A stretch of 28,131 nt of DNA from Nocardioides sp. (GTDB lineage Bacteria; Actinomycetota; Actinomycetes; Propionibacteriales; Nocardioidaceae), in the NCBI GenBank assembly GCA_003519585.1, contig DOWL01000043.1, positions 5,726 to 33,856 of the forward strand, given 5' to 3'. Shown here piece after piece: positions 1 to 8,454 of this stretch. The notes under the pieces were generated by a model, which was not told the origin of the DNA, ran no database searches, and saw only the letters and a program-made list of their open reading frames with translations. The position numbers and the translations under genes were made by a program. Every line of letters starts with the position of its first letter. The first letter of the stretch is position 1.

Positions 1-472
1 GGCCCACGGGGTCGTAGAGCCAGACCACCGCGATCATCAGCAGCGCCAGGACGAAGGTGACGACGACCGGGCCCAGCCAGTCGAGGGCGTAGCGCCGGCT
101 CATCACGAGGAAGAGCGCCGCGACCACGAAGGTGCCGGCGAGCGTGAACTCGTACATGTTGCCCCACGGCACCCGGTTGGGGTCCGCGCTCATCCCGCGA
201 CCGAGCAGGGCGACGAAGTGGATCACGACCGCGATCGCGGTCAGCAGCAGCCCGAGCCGGCCGAACATCGCCACCCGGTCGCGGTGCTTGTCGACCTCCG
301 CGTCGGAGGCAGGCTCGACCTCGGGGCCACCGGAGCCGGCCAGCACCTTGGACCGATCGACCTGACGCAGCGAGGACCACTCGACGACGTACGCGAGGAG
401 GGCCAGGAAGTAGACGACCGCGGCCGCTGCGACGGCTTGATTGCTGAGCGTGCTCCACGCCGCGTCCGTCAT
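1..472 (-). CDS. ccsB: Cytochrome c biogenesis protein CcsB (ResC/CcsA family), N-terminal part
   Basis: Membrane partner of ResB in System II cytochrome c maturation, which delivers heme for attachment to apocytochrome c outside the membrane. About 157 N-terminal residues are visible before the window edge. The visible part has hydrophobic segments near residues 13-30, 73-90, 105-122 and 130-150. A charged cytoplasmic stretch rich in Asp, Glu and Arg lies between the first two. The signature WWD heme-handling loop would be in the missing C-terminal part, so the family call rests on the N-terminal topology and the neighbour. The ATG at 472 overlaps the ResB stop codon by four bases (ATGA), which implies translational coupling and makes this the last gene seen of the hemL to ccsB operon. 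The open frame runs intact to the edge. Confidence 0.88.
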   Translation of the reverse strand, partial: MTDAAWSTLSNQAVAAAAVVYFLALLAYVVEWSSLRQVDRSKVLAGSGGPEVEPASDAEVDKHRDRVAMFGRLGLLLTAIAVVIHFVALLGRGMSADPNRVPWGNMYEFTLAGTFVVAALFLVMSRRYALDWLGPVVVTFVLALLMIAVVWLYDPVG

Positions 473-2046
473 GATCGGGGCTCCTCCTGCAACTCGGCGA
501 CCAGGTCCGAGAGTACGGCGTCGGTGTCGGCGCCACCGGAGCGGTCCAGGGCCGCGATCTCGACCAGGGTCCCGTTGGGACCGTCCGTCACCCGCAGCCA
601 GACGCGACGGGAGCGGATGAACAGCGAGCCCATCAGCCCGAGCAGCGCCAGCACCACACCCAGGAGCGCGACGCCCTTGCCCGGGGTCTGGCTGATCTGG
701 ATGCGCTGCCACGACTCGACCCGATCGAAGGTGATGCTGCCGAGCCCGTTGGGGAGTACGGCGGTGTCGCCGGGGGCGAGGTCGACGCGCAGCGTCTCCA
801 TCCCCTTCTTGGCCGGCAGTGCGGTGGCCTTGGACTTGTCGAGCACGTAGACCGACTGAGGGGTGCCGTCGTCGAGTCCCAGGTCACCGGTCCACACGTT
901 GAGGGAGAGCGCGGGGTTGAGGTCGTCGCCGTTGAGGTTGACCGGGTCGCCGTCGACGTTGGCGAAGGTGGGGTAGAAGAAGCCCTCGAAGCCGAGCTGG
1001 CTGGGCTTGGCATCGGGCACCTTGATGACGCCGAAAGAGAACAGGTCCGGCCCCTGCGGCAGGAAGATCTGCGGCGCGGGCCCCCACACGACGTTGCCCT
1101 CGCCGTCGCGGACGGTGACGACCGGCGCATAGCCGTGGCCGATGAGGAACAGGTCCGTATCGCCGATGGTCAGCGGATGGTTGACGCGGAGGTTGTAGTC
1201 CTGCTCCTCGCCATCGGGCGACGTCTGATACTGCATGTGCGCCTGGAAACCCCGGGCCATCCCGGCCCGCGGTCCGGATGTCAGCCAGTCGATGTCGAAG
1301 TCGTCGACGGTGAAGCTGAACGGGTCGAGCTGTCCGGCGCGGAACAGGCTGCCGGGCACGAAGTCGTCGTACTGGGTGGGCGTGTTGCTGAACGGCGTCC
1401 CGGTCACCAGGATCACGCCGCCCTTGTAGCCGAACAGGCTGCCCGTCGCGAAGCCCACCAGCACGACCAGCACCGCGAGGTGGAAGATCAGGTTGCCCAG
1501 CTCGCGGAGGTAGCCACGCTCGGCGCTCACCGTGCCGTCAGCGGCGTCGGCGCGGAGCCGGTATCGCTTGCGCCGCAGCATCGTGCGGGCCCGCTCGAGC
1601 ACGACGTCCGCCGACTCCGTCGTGCCGTACGTCGCGTGGCTGGGCATCCGGGTGAGGTTGCGCGGCGCCGCGGGCGGCTGAGCGCGCAGGCCGCGCCAGT
1701 AGACGAAGGTGCGCGGGATGATGCAGCCGACCAGCGAGATCATCAACAGGATGTAGATGGCGGCGAACCACGGCGACCCGTAGACGTTGAAGATGCCGAG
1801 CTTCTCGTAGATCGGCGTGAGCGTCTCGTGCTGGTCCTTCCACTGCCCGGCCTTGAGCGAGTCGACCCGCTCCTGCGGCACCAGCGAGCCGGGCACCGCC
1901 GCGAGGGCGAGCAGGAGCAGCAGGATCAGGGCGATCCGCATCGAGGTGAGCTGACGCCAGCACCACCGCAGCAGCTCGCGCATCGTGAGCTCGCCCGAGC
2001 GGCGCTCCGGAGCCGGCGCGGTCGGCCGGGAGGCGGTCGTCGTCAT
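469..2046 (-). CDS. resB: Cytochrome c biogenesis protein ResB
   Basis: ResB works with CcsB as the heme export and ligation complex of System II cytochrome c maturation. The protein of about 525 residues has three hydrophobic segments in its N-terminal 200 residues, a large outer domain of about 240 residues, and a last transmembrane segment about 80 residues before the end, the usual ResB layout. An in-frame ATG at 2058 would add four residues, but the ATG at 2046 has a GGGGGA Shine-Dalgarno sequence just upstream and gives an N terminus starting MTTTASR, so I prefer it. The first 25 residues are Ala/Pro/Arg-rich and probably disordered. It follows ccdA after a 16-base gap and overlaps ccsB by four bases. 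Confidence 0.93.
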   Translation of the reverse strand: MTTTASRPTAPAPERRSGELTMRELLRWCWRQLTSMRIALILLLLLALAAVPGSLVPQERVDSLKAGQWKDQHETLTPIYEKLGIFNVYGSPWFAAIYILLMISLVGCIIPRTFVYWRGLRAQPPAAPRNLTRMPSHATYGTTESADVVLERARTMLRRKRYRLRADAADGTVSAERGYLRELGNLIFHLAVLVVLVGFATGSLFGYKGGVILVTGTPFSNTPTQYDDFVPGSLFRAGQLDPFSFTVDDFDIDWLTSGPRAGMARGFQAHMQYQTSPDGEEQDYNLRVNHPLTIGDTDLFLIGHGYAPVVTVRDGEGNVVWGPAPQIFLPQGPDLFSFGVIKVPDAKPSQLGFEGFFYPTFANVDGDPVNLNGDDLNPALSLNVWTGDLGLDDGTPQSVYVLDKSKATALPAKKGMETLRVDLAPGDTAVLPNGLGSITFDRVESWQRIQISQTPGKGVALLGVVLALLGLMGSLFIRSRRVWLRVTDGPNGTLVEIAALDRSGGADTDAVLSDLVAELQEEPRS

Positions 2047-2062
2047 GGCATCCCCCATGCGC

Positions 2063-2824
2063 TCATACGCCGACCTGGTAGTCGTTGACGACGTGGTATT
2101 GGAGCCACTGCACGGCCTCGGTCCACCAGCCGGTCAGCAGGAGTACGCCGACCGCGACGAGCATGCCGCCGCCGAGGCGGGTCACCCACAGCTGGTGGCG
2201 GCGTACGAACGCCACGGTGCCGAGCGCGCGCCGCCAGGCCAGCCCCGCGAGGATGAACGGCAGGCCGAGCCCGAGGGAGTAGAACGCCATCAGGACGCCG
2301 CCGCGCAGGGTGTCCTCGCCGTACGCGAGGAAGAGGATGACGCTCAGCGTCGGACCGATGCACGGCGTCCAACCCAGCCCGAAGAGGAAGCCGAGCAGCG
2401 GCGCGGCGGCCAGGCCGACGGCCGGCACCCGATGGATCCGGAAGTCGCGCTGCAGCACCGGCAGCGCCCCCATGAAGGCCAACCCGTGCCCGATGGCGAG
2501 CACGCCGAGGAAGATGTTGAGCGCCGTCTGATTGACGAAGAACCAGCGGCTGACGCTCGCCGAGGCGACACCCAGCAGCACGAAGACGACCGTGAACCCC
2601 GCGACGAACAGCAGCGAGCCGGCGAGCATCCGGCCGCGGTGCGGACCGGTCTCGGACGTGTCGGCCAGGTCGGCGCCGGAGAGTCCCGTGGCGTAGGACA
2701 GGTAGCCGGGCAGCAGCGGGATCACACACGGGGAGAAGAACGACACCAGCCCGGCGAGCACCGCGATCGGCACCGCCAGGACCATCGAGCCGGAGCCCGC
2801 CACCTGGGCGAACCACTCACCCAT
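2063..2824 (-). CDS. ccdA: Cytochrome c biogenesis transmembrane protein CcdA
   Basis: CcdA moves reducing power from cytoplasmic thioredoxin across the membrane to keep the apocytochrome CXXCH cysteines reduced. The 253 residues form six or so hydrophobic helices. The two functional cysteines sit in their expected contexts: FFSPCVIP in the first helix (near residue 33) and GWTPCIGP in the fourth (near residue 150). The ATG at 2824 lies eight bases inside the end of the upstream thioredoxin-like gene, so the two are probably coupled and the lipoprotein is the likely direct redox partner. Length and motifs match the short actinobacterial CcdA form. Confidence 0.95.
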   Translation of the reverse strand: MGEWFAQVAGSGSMVLAVPIAVLAGLVSFFSPCVIPLLPGYLSYATGLSGADLADTSETGPHRGRMLAGSLLFVAGFTVVFVLLGVASASVSRWFFVNQTALNIFLGVLAIGHGLAFMGALPVLQRDFRIHRVPAVGLAAAPLLGFLFGLGWTPCIGPTLSVILFLAYGEDTLRGGVLMAFYSLGLGLPFILAGLAWRRALGTVAFVRRHQLWVTRLGGGMLVAVGVLLLTGWWTEAVQWLQYHVVNDYQVGV

Positions 2825-3425
2825 CCGCTGTAGCCCCCTGGGTGGTTGCGGACCCCTCCGCCACCACGTCGTCGACCACGTCCTGCAGGGTGACCGCGCC
2901 GGGGATCTTGCCGAGCACCAGTGCGGCCAGGCGGCCCTCGCGGTCGAGTACGACCGTGCTGGGCAGCGAGTAGGGGCCGAGCTTGTCGCTCAGGTCGAGG
3001 AGGATCGAGCTGCCGGGATCGGCGAACGACGGGAAGTCGACGCCGACGTTGTCGCCGAAGGCCCGGGCCGCGGAGTCGTTGTCGCGGATGTTGACGCCGA
3101 GGTAGGCGACCTGCGCGGGATCGGCGTTGTCGGCCAGCTCCACGACGGTCGGCATCTCGGATCGGCATGGCGGGCACCACGACGCGTAGACGTTGAGCAC
3201 CACGACCTTGCCGCGGTAGTCGGCCAGGTCGAGCGGCTTCCCGTCGAGGTCGTCACCCTCGGCCTCCACGGGCTTGCCGCGGTCGGCCTCCGCCACCTGC
3301 TGGAGCGAACCCTCGCTGGTGATCCAGGTCTTGCCGTCGGTCCCGTCGAGATCCGAGCAGGCGGATGCCGAGCCGACCGCGAGCAGCAGCGCGGCGACCA
3401 ACAGCGGAAGATTGCGAACGTTCAG
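2817..3425 (-). CDS. TlpA/ResA-like thioredoxin-fold lipoprotein
   Basis: Probably the extracytoplasmic thiol-disulfide reductase that takes electrons from CcdA and reduces apocytochrome c. The thioredoxin motif WCPPC is present in the stretch NVYASWCPPCRSEMP, and the C-terminal half has the expected TlpA/AhpC-TSA fold pattern. The N terminus is a hydrophobic run ending SASAC, a plausible lipobox. Start choice is unusual. The first conventional start codon in frame is TTG at 3401, which has no Shine-Dalgarno and would leave the signal peptide without a positive charge. A CTG at 3425 has AGGAG five bases upstream, overlaps the previous stop codon as CTGA, and gives a normal n-region (MNVRNLP) before the hydrophobic core. 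I chose the CTG. No ATG or GTG is available in that reading frame nearby. Confidence 0.85.
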   Translation of the reverse strand: MNVRNLPLLVAALLLAVGSASACSDLDGTDGKTWITSEGSLQQVAEADRGKPVEAEGDDLDGKPLDLADYRGKVVVLNVYASWCPPCRSEMPTVVELADNADPAQVAYLGVNIRDNDSAARAFGDNVGVDFPSFADPGSSILLDLSDKLGPYSLPSTVVLDREGRLAALVLGKIPGAVTLQDVVDDVVAEGSATTQGATADG

Positions 3426-4099
3426 GACTTCTCCTCGGGCGCATTGCCCGCCGAGAACGGCGCTGTCCGGTCCTTGGCCGGGATCAGGTCGCCGGCCGGC
3501 TCACTGTAGGAGACCTGCGTGATCCGGTCGCCGACGAAGTGGAAGGAGGTCAGCGAGCAGAGCGTGCACTGCCGACGGCGCGGGTCGTGCAGGAACGAGC
3601 GTTTCTCGACGTGCAGCCGGGTGATCCAGATCGGCAGCTGGTGGGAGACGATCACGGCCTCGTGGCCGGTGGCCCCGATGCGGGCGTCGTGGACCGCGGA
3701 CATCATCCGGGCCACGACGTCCTTGTAGGGCTCACCCCAGGAGGGCTTGAGCGGGTTCCAGAGGTAGCGCCAGGCCGAGGGCCGTAGCAGCGCTCCGTTG
3801 CCGCCGGCGAACCGCTTGCCCTCGAAGACGTTGGTCGACTCGATGACCCGCTCGTCGATGACCACCTCGAGGCCATGGGTCGCCGCCGTGGGCGCCGCGG
3901 TCTCCTGAGCTCGCTCCAGCGGCGAGGAACGGATGTGGGTGACGTCGCGGTCGGCGAGCGCGCCGGCCACCCGCTCGGCCATCGTGCGGCCGAGCTCGGA
4001 GAGGTGGTAGCCGTCGCGGCGGCCGTAGAGGACGCCCTCGGGGTTGTGCACCTCGCCGTGGCGGAGCAGGTGGACCACGGTGTCGGGCGTACGGCTCAT
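3422..4099 (-). CDS. Histidine phosphatase family protein (phosphoglycerate mutase-like)
   Basis: Member of the RHG histidine phosphatase superfamily, 225 residues. The catalytic RHG is in [12 protein letters not shown] near residue 13, and the second catalytic His is in [11 protein letters not shown] in the C-terminal half. The substrate cannot be read from the sequence; the ATGA overlap with hemL and the position before the cytochrome c maturation genes are conserved in mycobacteria (the Rv0524-Rv0529 order), so a role linked to heme or cytochrome assembly is possible but unproven. A CTLC pair near the C-terminal end is unusual for a cytoplasmic phosphatase. A true glycolytic mutase is unlikely from context and length. 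Confidence 0.9.
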   Translation of the reverse strand: MSRTPDTVVHLLRHGEVHNPEGVLYGRRDGYHLSELGRTMAERVAGALADRDVTHIRSSPLERAQETAAPTAATHGLEVVIDERVIESTNVFEGKRFAGGNGALLRPSAWRYLWNPLKPSWGEPYKDVVARMMSAVHDARIGATGHEAVIVSHQLPIWITRLHVEKRSFLHDPRRRQCTLCSLTSFHFVGDRITQVSYSEPAGDLIPAKDRTAPFSAGNAPEEKS

Positions 4100-5415
4100 G
4101 CGTGTGTCTCCTGTGCGGCGGCCGCGGCGCGGGCCGCGGCGGGCAAGGCGTCGAGGACCGTCTGGACCGCCCGGTCGTCGTGTGCGGCGGAGAGGAACCA
4201 CGCTTCGTACGCCGACGGGGGCAGATGGACGCCGTGGTCGAGCATCGCGTGGAAGAACGCGGCGTACGCCGCCACGTCGGTCCGCTGGGCATCGTCGAAG
4301 TCGCGGACCGGCCCCTCGGTCAGGAAGACCGAGAACATGGTGCCGGTCGCCTGGACGCAGTGGGCCACACCGGCATCCGACAGGGCGTCCGACACGGCCG
4401 TCTTGATCACGTCGCCGGTCTTGGTGAGGTGGTCGTAGACCTCGTCGGTCGCGAGCCCCAGCGTGGTCAGTCCGGCGGTGGTCGCGATCGGGTTCCCGGA
4501 CAGGGTGCCCGCCTGGTAGACCGGCCCCTCCGGTGCGAGGTGGTGCATGACCTCGGCCCGACCGCCGAAGGCCGCGGCCGGGAAGCCGCCGCCCATCACC
4601 TTGCCGAAGGTCATCAGATCGGGGCGCCAGCCCTCGTGGGCGCCGTCGAGCCCCCACTGGCCCAGCTTGGAGGCCCGGAAGCCGGTCATCACCTCGTCGC
4701 TGACGAACAGCGCGCCGTGGGTGCGGCAGGTCTCGGCGAGGAACCTGTTGAAGCCCTCCTCGGGCGGGACCACCCCCATGTTGCCGGGCGCGGCCTCGGT
4801 GATGAGGCACGCGATCCGGTCGCCGTACTCGGCGAACGCCGCCTCGACCGCCGCGCGATCGTTGTAGGGCAGCACCAGGGTCAGCTCGGTCGAGGAGGCG
4901 GGTACTCCGGGCGTCCCGGGAAGCGCGAACGTCGCCACACCCGAGCCGGCCGAGGCCAGCAGCGAGTCGACATGCCCGTGGTAGCAGCCGGCGAACTTCA
5001 CGACCACGTCGCGGCCGGTGAACCCGCGGGCCAGCCGGATCGCCGACATCGTGGCCTCGGTGCCCGAGGAGACGAACCGGACCCGCTCCACCGGCGCGCG
5101 GGCCACGATCTCCTCGGCCAGCTCGACCTCGGGACGGGTGGGGGTGCCGTACGACGTGCCGCGGGCCACCGCCTCGCGGACCGCCGCCTCGACCTCGGGG
5201 TGGGCGTGGCCGAGCAGCATCGGTCCCCACGAGCAGATCAGGTCGACGTACTCGTTGCCGTCGGCATCGGTCAGCCAGGCCCCCTGGGCAGACTCGATGA
5301 ACCGGGGCGTCCCGCCGACGGCGTTGAAGGCCCGCACCGGCGAGTTCACGCCCCCCGGGGTGACAGCGAGTGCACGCTCGAACAGCGCATCTGACTGTGG
5401 GGTCGGCCGGGGCAC
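4096..5415 (-). CDS. hemL: Glutamate-1-semialdehyde 2,1-aminomutase
   Basis: PLP enzyme of the C5 pathway that converts glutamate-1-semialdehyde to 5-aminolevulinate, downstream of HemA in this same window. The 439-residue length is normal. The PLP-binding lysine is Lys272 in [10 protein letters not shown], preceded by the cofactor aspartate in [11 protein letters not shown]. The N terminus has the family pattern [13 protein letters not shown]. The start is a GTG at 5415 with GGAGAG eight bases upstream. It leads the operon that continues into the histidine phosphatase and the cytochrome c maturation genes, so heme supply and heme attachment are transcriptionally tied. The rest of the heme branch (hemA, C, D, B) is about 2 kb away on the same strand. 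Confidence 0.97.
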   Translation of the reverse strand: MPRPTPQSDALFERALAVTPGGVNSPVRAFNAVGGTPRFIESAQGAWLTDADGNEYVDLICSWGPMLLGHAHPEVEAAVREAVARGTSYGTPTRPEVELAEEIVARAPVERVRFVSSGTEATMSAIRLARGFTGRDVVVKFAGCYHGHVDSLLASAGSGVATFALPGTPGVPASSTELTLVLPYNDRAAVEAAFAEYGDRIACLITEAAPGNMGVVPPEEGFNRFLAETCRTHGALFVSDEVMTGFRASKLGQWGLDGAHEGWRPDLMTFGKVMGGGFPAAAFGGRAEVMHHLAPEGPVYQAGTLSGNPIATTAGLTTLGLATDEVYDHLTKTGDVIKTAVSDALSDAGVAHCVQATGTMFSVFLTEGPVRDFDDAQRTDVAAYAAFFHAMLDHGVHLPPSAYEAWFLSAAHDDRAVQTVLDALPAAARAAAAAQETHA

Positions 5416-5607
5416 GCCTCATTCTCTCCGAGGGGTCCCAACCGGCCGAACTCGCGTCACCCAGGGCCGCCACACAGCCGTTTGCGCATGACGAGTTTGG
5501 GGGAAGACTGGAGCAGATTGGGCGGCGGTGGCGATGGCGGCGCTCATCATGGGTACAGCAGGAGGTACTGAGGCGTAACTTGGGTTGATCACGGTTCGTT
5601 GAGTGCT

Positions 5608-5632
5608 CGAACCGCCTGGAGGGGGCGGTTCG
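5608..5632. promoter_or_regulatory. Perfect 9-bp hairpin in the transglycosylase 5' region
   Basis: CGAACCGCC (5608-5616) and GGCGGTTCG (5624-5632) are perfect inverted arms around a seven-base loop. The hairpin ends 24 bases before the ATG at 5656, so it would sit in the leader of the transglycosylase mRNA or act as an operator. Cell-wall hydrolase leaders in actinobacteria often carry the ydaO-type cyclic di-AMP riboswitch, but I could not find that motif's conserved core here. Confidence 0.4.
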
Positions 5633-5655
5633 GACAGCTTTGCGGGAGAGGGCAG

Positions 5656-6882
5656 ATGGCCAAGCGATTCGGGCGCATGCACAAGGCTGCGGCACTGGTG
5701 CCGTTGGCGCTGCTCTCGGCCGCGTGGACCACCAGCCTGGTGACCTCCTCCTCGCCGGTCGCGGTCGCCGGGGCGCTCCCCGACCCCACGCTCCCCGACG
5801 GCACCAGCGTCCCGACCCAGGCGATCGAGGCGCCGGCCAGCGCCACAGACGGCAGCGTGCTCGGCCCCGAGTTCGACACCGCGCAGGCCGACCAGATCAT
5901 CGCCACCTCCTCGACCTCGGGCATCCCCTCGGCTGCGCTCGCTGCCTACCAGCGCGCCGAGACGGTGATCAACACCGCCGACCCGACCTGCCACCTCAGC
6001 TGGCAGCTCATCGCCGCGATCGGGCGGGTCGAGTCCAACCACGGGCGTGCCAACGGCAACGTCCTCGACGACAACGGCCTGGCCACCCCGGGCATCTACG
6101 GCGTCGCCCTCAACGGTGCCAACCGCACCAGCGAGATCGTCGACACCGACGCGGGCCAGTACGACAACGACGCGCAGTACGACCGCGCTGTCGGCCCGAT
6201 GCAGTTCATCCCCTCGACCTGGTCGGTCGTGGGTGTCGATGCCGACGGCGACGGGGTCCGCAACCCGCAGGACATCGACGACTCCGCGCTCGGCGCGGCG
6301 GTCTACCTCTGCTCCGGCGACGACGACCTGGCCGCCGACGCCGGACGCCGAGCGGCCGTCTATCGCTACAACCACAGCGACTCCTACGTCGACCTCGTGC
6401 TCGCGATCATGGACGCCTACGTCGCCGGCGACTACACCTCGATCCCCAACGGCACCGTGATGGCCGGGCAGATCACCAAGACCCCGCCGCCGGTGCACAC
6501 ACCCGCCACCCCCGGGCACGACGCCCAGCTCGAGACACCGGCCCACCACGGCAACGACGACAGCCCGGGGACCGGGAGCGGCGACGACACTCCGGCCACT
6601 CCACCGAGCGGTGGCTCGACGGGCGGCGGCAGCTCGACCGGCGGCGGTTCGGGCGGTTCGGGTGGCTCCGGCGGCAACGGCGGCAACACTGGCGGGGGCG
6701 GCGGCGTCAGCGTCCCGGGCACCCCGGTCACGATCCCGCCGCTGCCCACCACCTCGATCCCACCGGTCGACACCGTGCTGACCTTGACGCAGGCGACCAC
6801 CCAGTGCCTGCTCGACGGCATCGACCAGCTCCTGCAGCCCCAGCGGTTCCAGGACTGCCTCGACCACTACATGAACCCGTAG
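5656..6882 (+). CDS. Secreted lytic transglycosylase (SLT/MltB-like)
   Basis: Probable peptidoglycan lytic transglycosylase of 408 residues. The ATG at 5656 has GGAGAGGG upstream and gives a signal peptide (MAKRFGRMHK followed by a hydrophobic run and Ala-rich cleavage region near residue 38); the longer open frame upstream has no comparable ribosome site. The catalytic domain (about residues 90-270) has the glutamate in AAIGRVESNHGRA, the GPMQFIPSTW motif and the pattern DGDGVRNPQDIDDSALGAAVYLC. The C-terminal third is a Pro/Thr/Gly/Ser-rich linker followed by a short Cys-containing tail. It stands alone on the plus strand, divergent from hemL. Confidence 0.9.
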   Translation: MAKRFGRMHKAAALVPLALLSAAWTTSLVTSSSPVAVAGALPDPTLPDGTSVPTQAIEAPASATDGSVLGPEFDTAQADQIIATSSTSGIPSAALAAYQRAETVINTADPTCHLSWQLIAAIGRVESNHGRANGNVLDDNGLATPGIYGVALNGANRTSEIVDTDAGQYDNDAQYDRAVGPMQFIPSTWSVVGVDADGDGVRNPQDIDDSALGAAVYLCSGDDDLAADAGRRAAVYRYNHSDSYVDLVLAIMDAYVAGDYTSIPNGTVMAGQITKTPPPVHTPATPGHDAQLETPAHHGNDDSPGTGSGDDTPATPPSGGSTGGGSSTGGGSGGSGGSGGNGGNTGGGGGVSVPGTPVTIPPLPTTSIPPVDTVLTLTQATTQCLLDGIDQLLQPQRFQDCLDHYMNP

Positions 6883-6890
6883 GTCCTACG
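6878..6890. terminator. Small palindrome spanning two convergent stop codons
   Basis: CGTAGGTCCTACG is a perfect inverted repeat (five-base arms, three-base loop) that contains the TAG stop of the transglycosylase on the plus strand and the TAG stop of the ATPase remnant on the minus strand. It may act as a weak bidirectional terminator. There is no U-tract on either side and the stem is short, so this is tentative. Confidence 0.25.
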
Positions 6891-7296
6891 CATCTGGGGG
6901 CTGCCGGACCTGATCGGCGTACCACGTGGCCACCTGGTCACAGTTGTCGAGGACCAGCACCGCGTCGCGATCGGCGAGGTAGTCGAGCAACAGGGCCTCT
7001 GGACCGACGCCACCACTGTCGACCAACCCCAACACCGACAGGACCGATTGGCCCACGAGGCTCGGGTCGCCCAGCTCGGCCAGCGCTACCCACCAGACGC
7101 CGTCGACACGGCTCGGCTCCAGGGCGCTGGCGACCTCCAACGCCAGCCTGGACTTACCGACTCCGCCGGCGCCCGTCAGCGTGACCAGGCGGCGCTCGGC
7201 GAGCAGGGCCAACACCTGGTCCACCTCGGCCTCGCGACCGATCAACTCGTCCACGACGCGCGGCAGGTAGCTGCTGCGTACGACGACGTCCCCCAT
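6886..7296 (-). pseudogene. Truncated AfsR/LuxR-type STAND ATPase (N-terminal NB-ARC fragment)
   Basis: The 136-residue frame begins with a short lead-in typical of this family (LPRVVDELIGREAEVDQV), then a Walker A motif (TGAGGVGKSRLA) and a Walker B strand (AVLVLDNCDQV), and stops about 15 residues later. STAND regulators normally continue for several hundred residues through the rest of the NB-ARC fold, TPR repeats and often a LuxR DNA-binding domain. Nothing resembling these follows: the next gene downstream is the convergent transglycosylase. It is therefore most likely a decayed remnant, although a single-domain NTPase cannot be excluded. The Walker motifs are intact and codon usage is still GC3-rich, so the truncation may be recent. 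Confidence 0.7.
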
Positions 7297-7300
7297 GCCA

Positions 7301-7317
7301 CCAGGCTACGAGCCTGG
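7301..7317 (-). terminator. Hairpin after hemB, possible terminator
   Basis: CCAGGCT and AGCCTGG form a perfect seven-base stem with loop ACG, 43 bases after the hemB stop codon and four bases before the start of the ATPase remnant. It lacks a U-tract. As the only hairpin between the end of the rex-hemB gene string and the remnant, it is the best candidate terminator for the heme operon. Confidence 0.4.
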
Positions 7318-7359
7318 CGCTAGTGGACGGGACCTGAAATTGGGGGCAGTGTCGGGCTG

Positions 7360-8361
7360 CTACCCGCGCAGCAGCCTCGCGGCCTCGGCTGCCCAGTAGG
7401 TCAGCACCACGTCGGCGCCGGCGCGGCGGATCGAGGTGAGGGTCTCGAGGATCGCCGGCTCGCGGTCGATCCAGCCCTGGGCGGCGGCGGCCTCGAGCAT
7501 GGCGTACTCGCCGGAGACGTTGTAAGCAGCGACGGGGACGTCGACCGCGTCGCGGACCCGGCGTACGACGTCGAGGTAGCCGAGTGCCGGCTTGACCATG
7601 ACGATGTCGGCGCCCTCCTCGACGTCGAGCAGCGCCTCGCGCACGCCCTCGACGGCGTTGGCGGCATCTTGTTGGTAGGTGCGCCGGTCGCCTTGCAGCG
7701 ACGAGCCGACCGCCTCGCGGAAGGGGCCGAAGAAGGCGGAGGCGTACTTCGCGGAGTAGGCCAGGATCGAGACGTCCGTGTGCCCGTCGCCGTCGAGCGC
7801 CTCGCGGATCACGCGCACCTGACCGTCCATCATGCCGCTGGGGCCGACCATGTCGACGCCGGCGTCGGCCTGGGCCCTGGCCATCTCGGCGTAGATCGCG
7901 AGCGTCCGGTCGTTGTCGACCCGGCCGTCAGGGGTCAGCACGCCGCAGTGCCCGTGGTCGGTGAACTCATCGAGGCACAGGTCGCTCATCACCGTGAGCG
8001 CATCGCCGACCTCGCCGACCACGTCGGTGATCGCGAGGTTGAGGATGCCCGACGGGTCCAGCGCACCGGAGCCTTCGGCGTCCTTCTCCTCGGGGATCCC
8101 GAACAGCATCACGCCACCGAGCCCGAGGTCGGCGGCCTCGGCCACGGCCTTGAGCAGGGTGTCGCGGGTGTGCTGCACGACGCCGGGCATCGAACCGATC
8201 GGCACCGGCTCGCTGATCCCCTCGCGGACGAAGAGGGGCAGCACCAGCTGCGCCGCGGAGACGTGGGTCTCGGCGACCATCCGGCGCAGACCGGGCGTAC
8301 GACGTAGCCGCCGCGGCCGGACCAGTGGCCCGGTCGGAGCGGCGACCGCGTCGTCGGACAT
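7360..8361 (-). CDS. hemB: Delta-aminolevulinic acid dehydratase (porphobilinogen synthase)
   Basis: Condenses two 5-aminolevulinates to porphobilinogen. The 333-residue protein carries both active-site lysines: [17 protein letters not shown] (near residue 205) and [11 protein letters not shown] (near residue 258), the latter forming the Schiff base. The metal-site segment reads [14 protein letters not shown], so two of the three cysteines of the zinc-type C-X-C motif remain and the middle one is Asp. The ATG at 8361 overlaps the stop of a 30-codon frame as TGATG, which in turn overlaps the cobA-hemD stop. It is the last heme gene of the rex-hemA-hemC-hemD-hemB string. Confidence 0.97.
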   Translation of the reverse strand: MSDDAVAAPTGPLVRPRRLRRTPGLRRMVAETHVSAAQLVLPLFVREGISEPVPIGSMPGVVQHTRDTLLKAVAEAADLGLGGVMLFGIPEEKDAEGSGALDPSGILNLAITDVVGEVGDALTVMSDLCLDEFTDHGHCGVLTPDGRVDNDRTLAIYAEMARAQADAGVDMVGPSGMMDGQVRVIREALDGDGHTDVSILAYSAKYASAFFGPFREAVGSSLQGDRRTYQQDAANAVEGVREALLDVEEGADIVMVKPALGYLDVVRRVRDAVDVPVAAYNVSGEYAMLEAAAAQGWIDREPAILETLTSIRRAGADVVLTYWAAEAARLLRG

Positions 8362-8453
8362 CAGCTTCGGTCCCAGCCCGGGCTGCGGAGGATCTCGACA
8401 GGCTCGATCTCCGAGTCGATGAGCACGTGGCTCGCTGCGCTCGCGGTGCTCAT
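8361..8453 (-). CDS. Possible 30-residue coupling ORF between cobA-hemD and hemB
   Basis: The gap between the two heme genes is exactly filled by an open frame of 30 codons. Its ATG overlaps the cobA-hemD stop (TGATG) and its stop overlaps the hemB ATG (again TGATG). The peptide begins [18 protein letters not shown] and ends SPGWDRS; I recognise no family. The same bases hold a strong inverted repeat, so the segment may be a REP-like insertion that kept the frame open and preserves ribosome traffic into hemB, with no functional peptide. Confidence 0.35.
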   Translation of the reverse strand: MSTASAASHVLIDSEIEPVEILRSPGWDRS

Positions 8454-8454
8454 C
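8391..8454. repeat. REP-like palindromic element at the cobA-hemD/hemB junction
   Basis: GATGAGCAC (8418-8426) and GTGCTCATC (8446-8454) are perfect arms around a 19-base loop containing CTCGCTGCGCTCGC. The adjacent part, GATCTCGACAGGCTCGATC, is an imperfect palindrome. Similar CTCGACAGGCTCGA-type intergenic palindromes recur in Nocardioides-like genomes from general memory; only this one copy is in the window. The distal arm covers the cobA-hemD stop codon. Confidence 0.5.

Noticed and set aside
4102..5394. Long plus-strand frame opposite hemL
   Set aside because: Shadow of hemL; no motif and no ribosome site.
5521..5655. Cyclic di-AMP (ydaO) riboswitch before the transglycosylase
   Set aside because: A hairpin is present and the gene type would fit, but the conserved core segments of that riboswitch are not recognisable.
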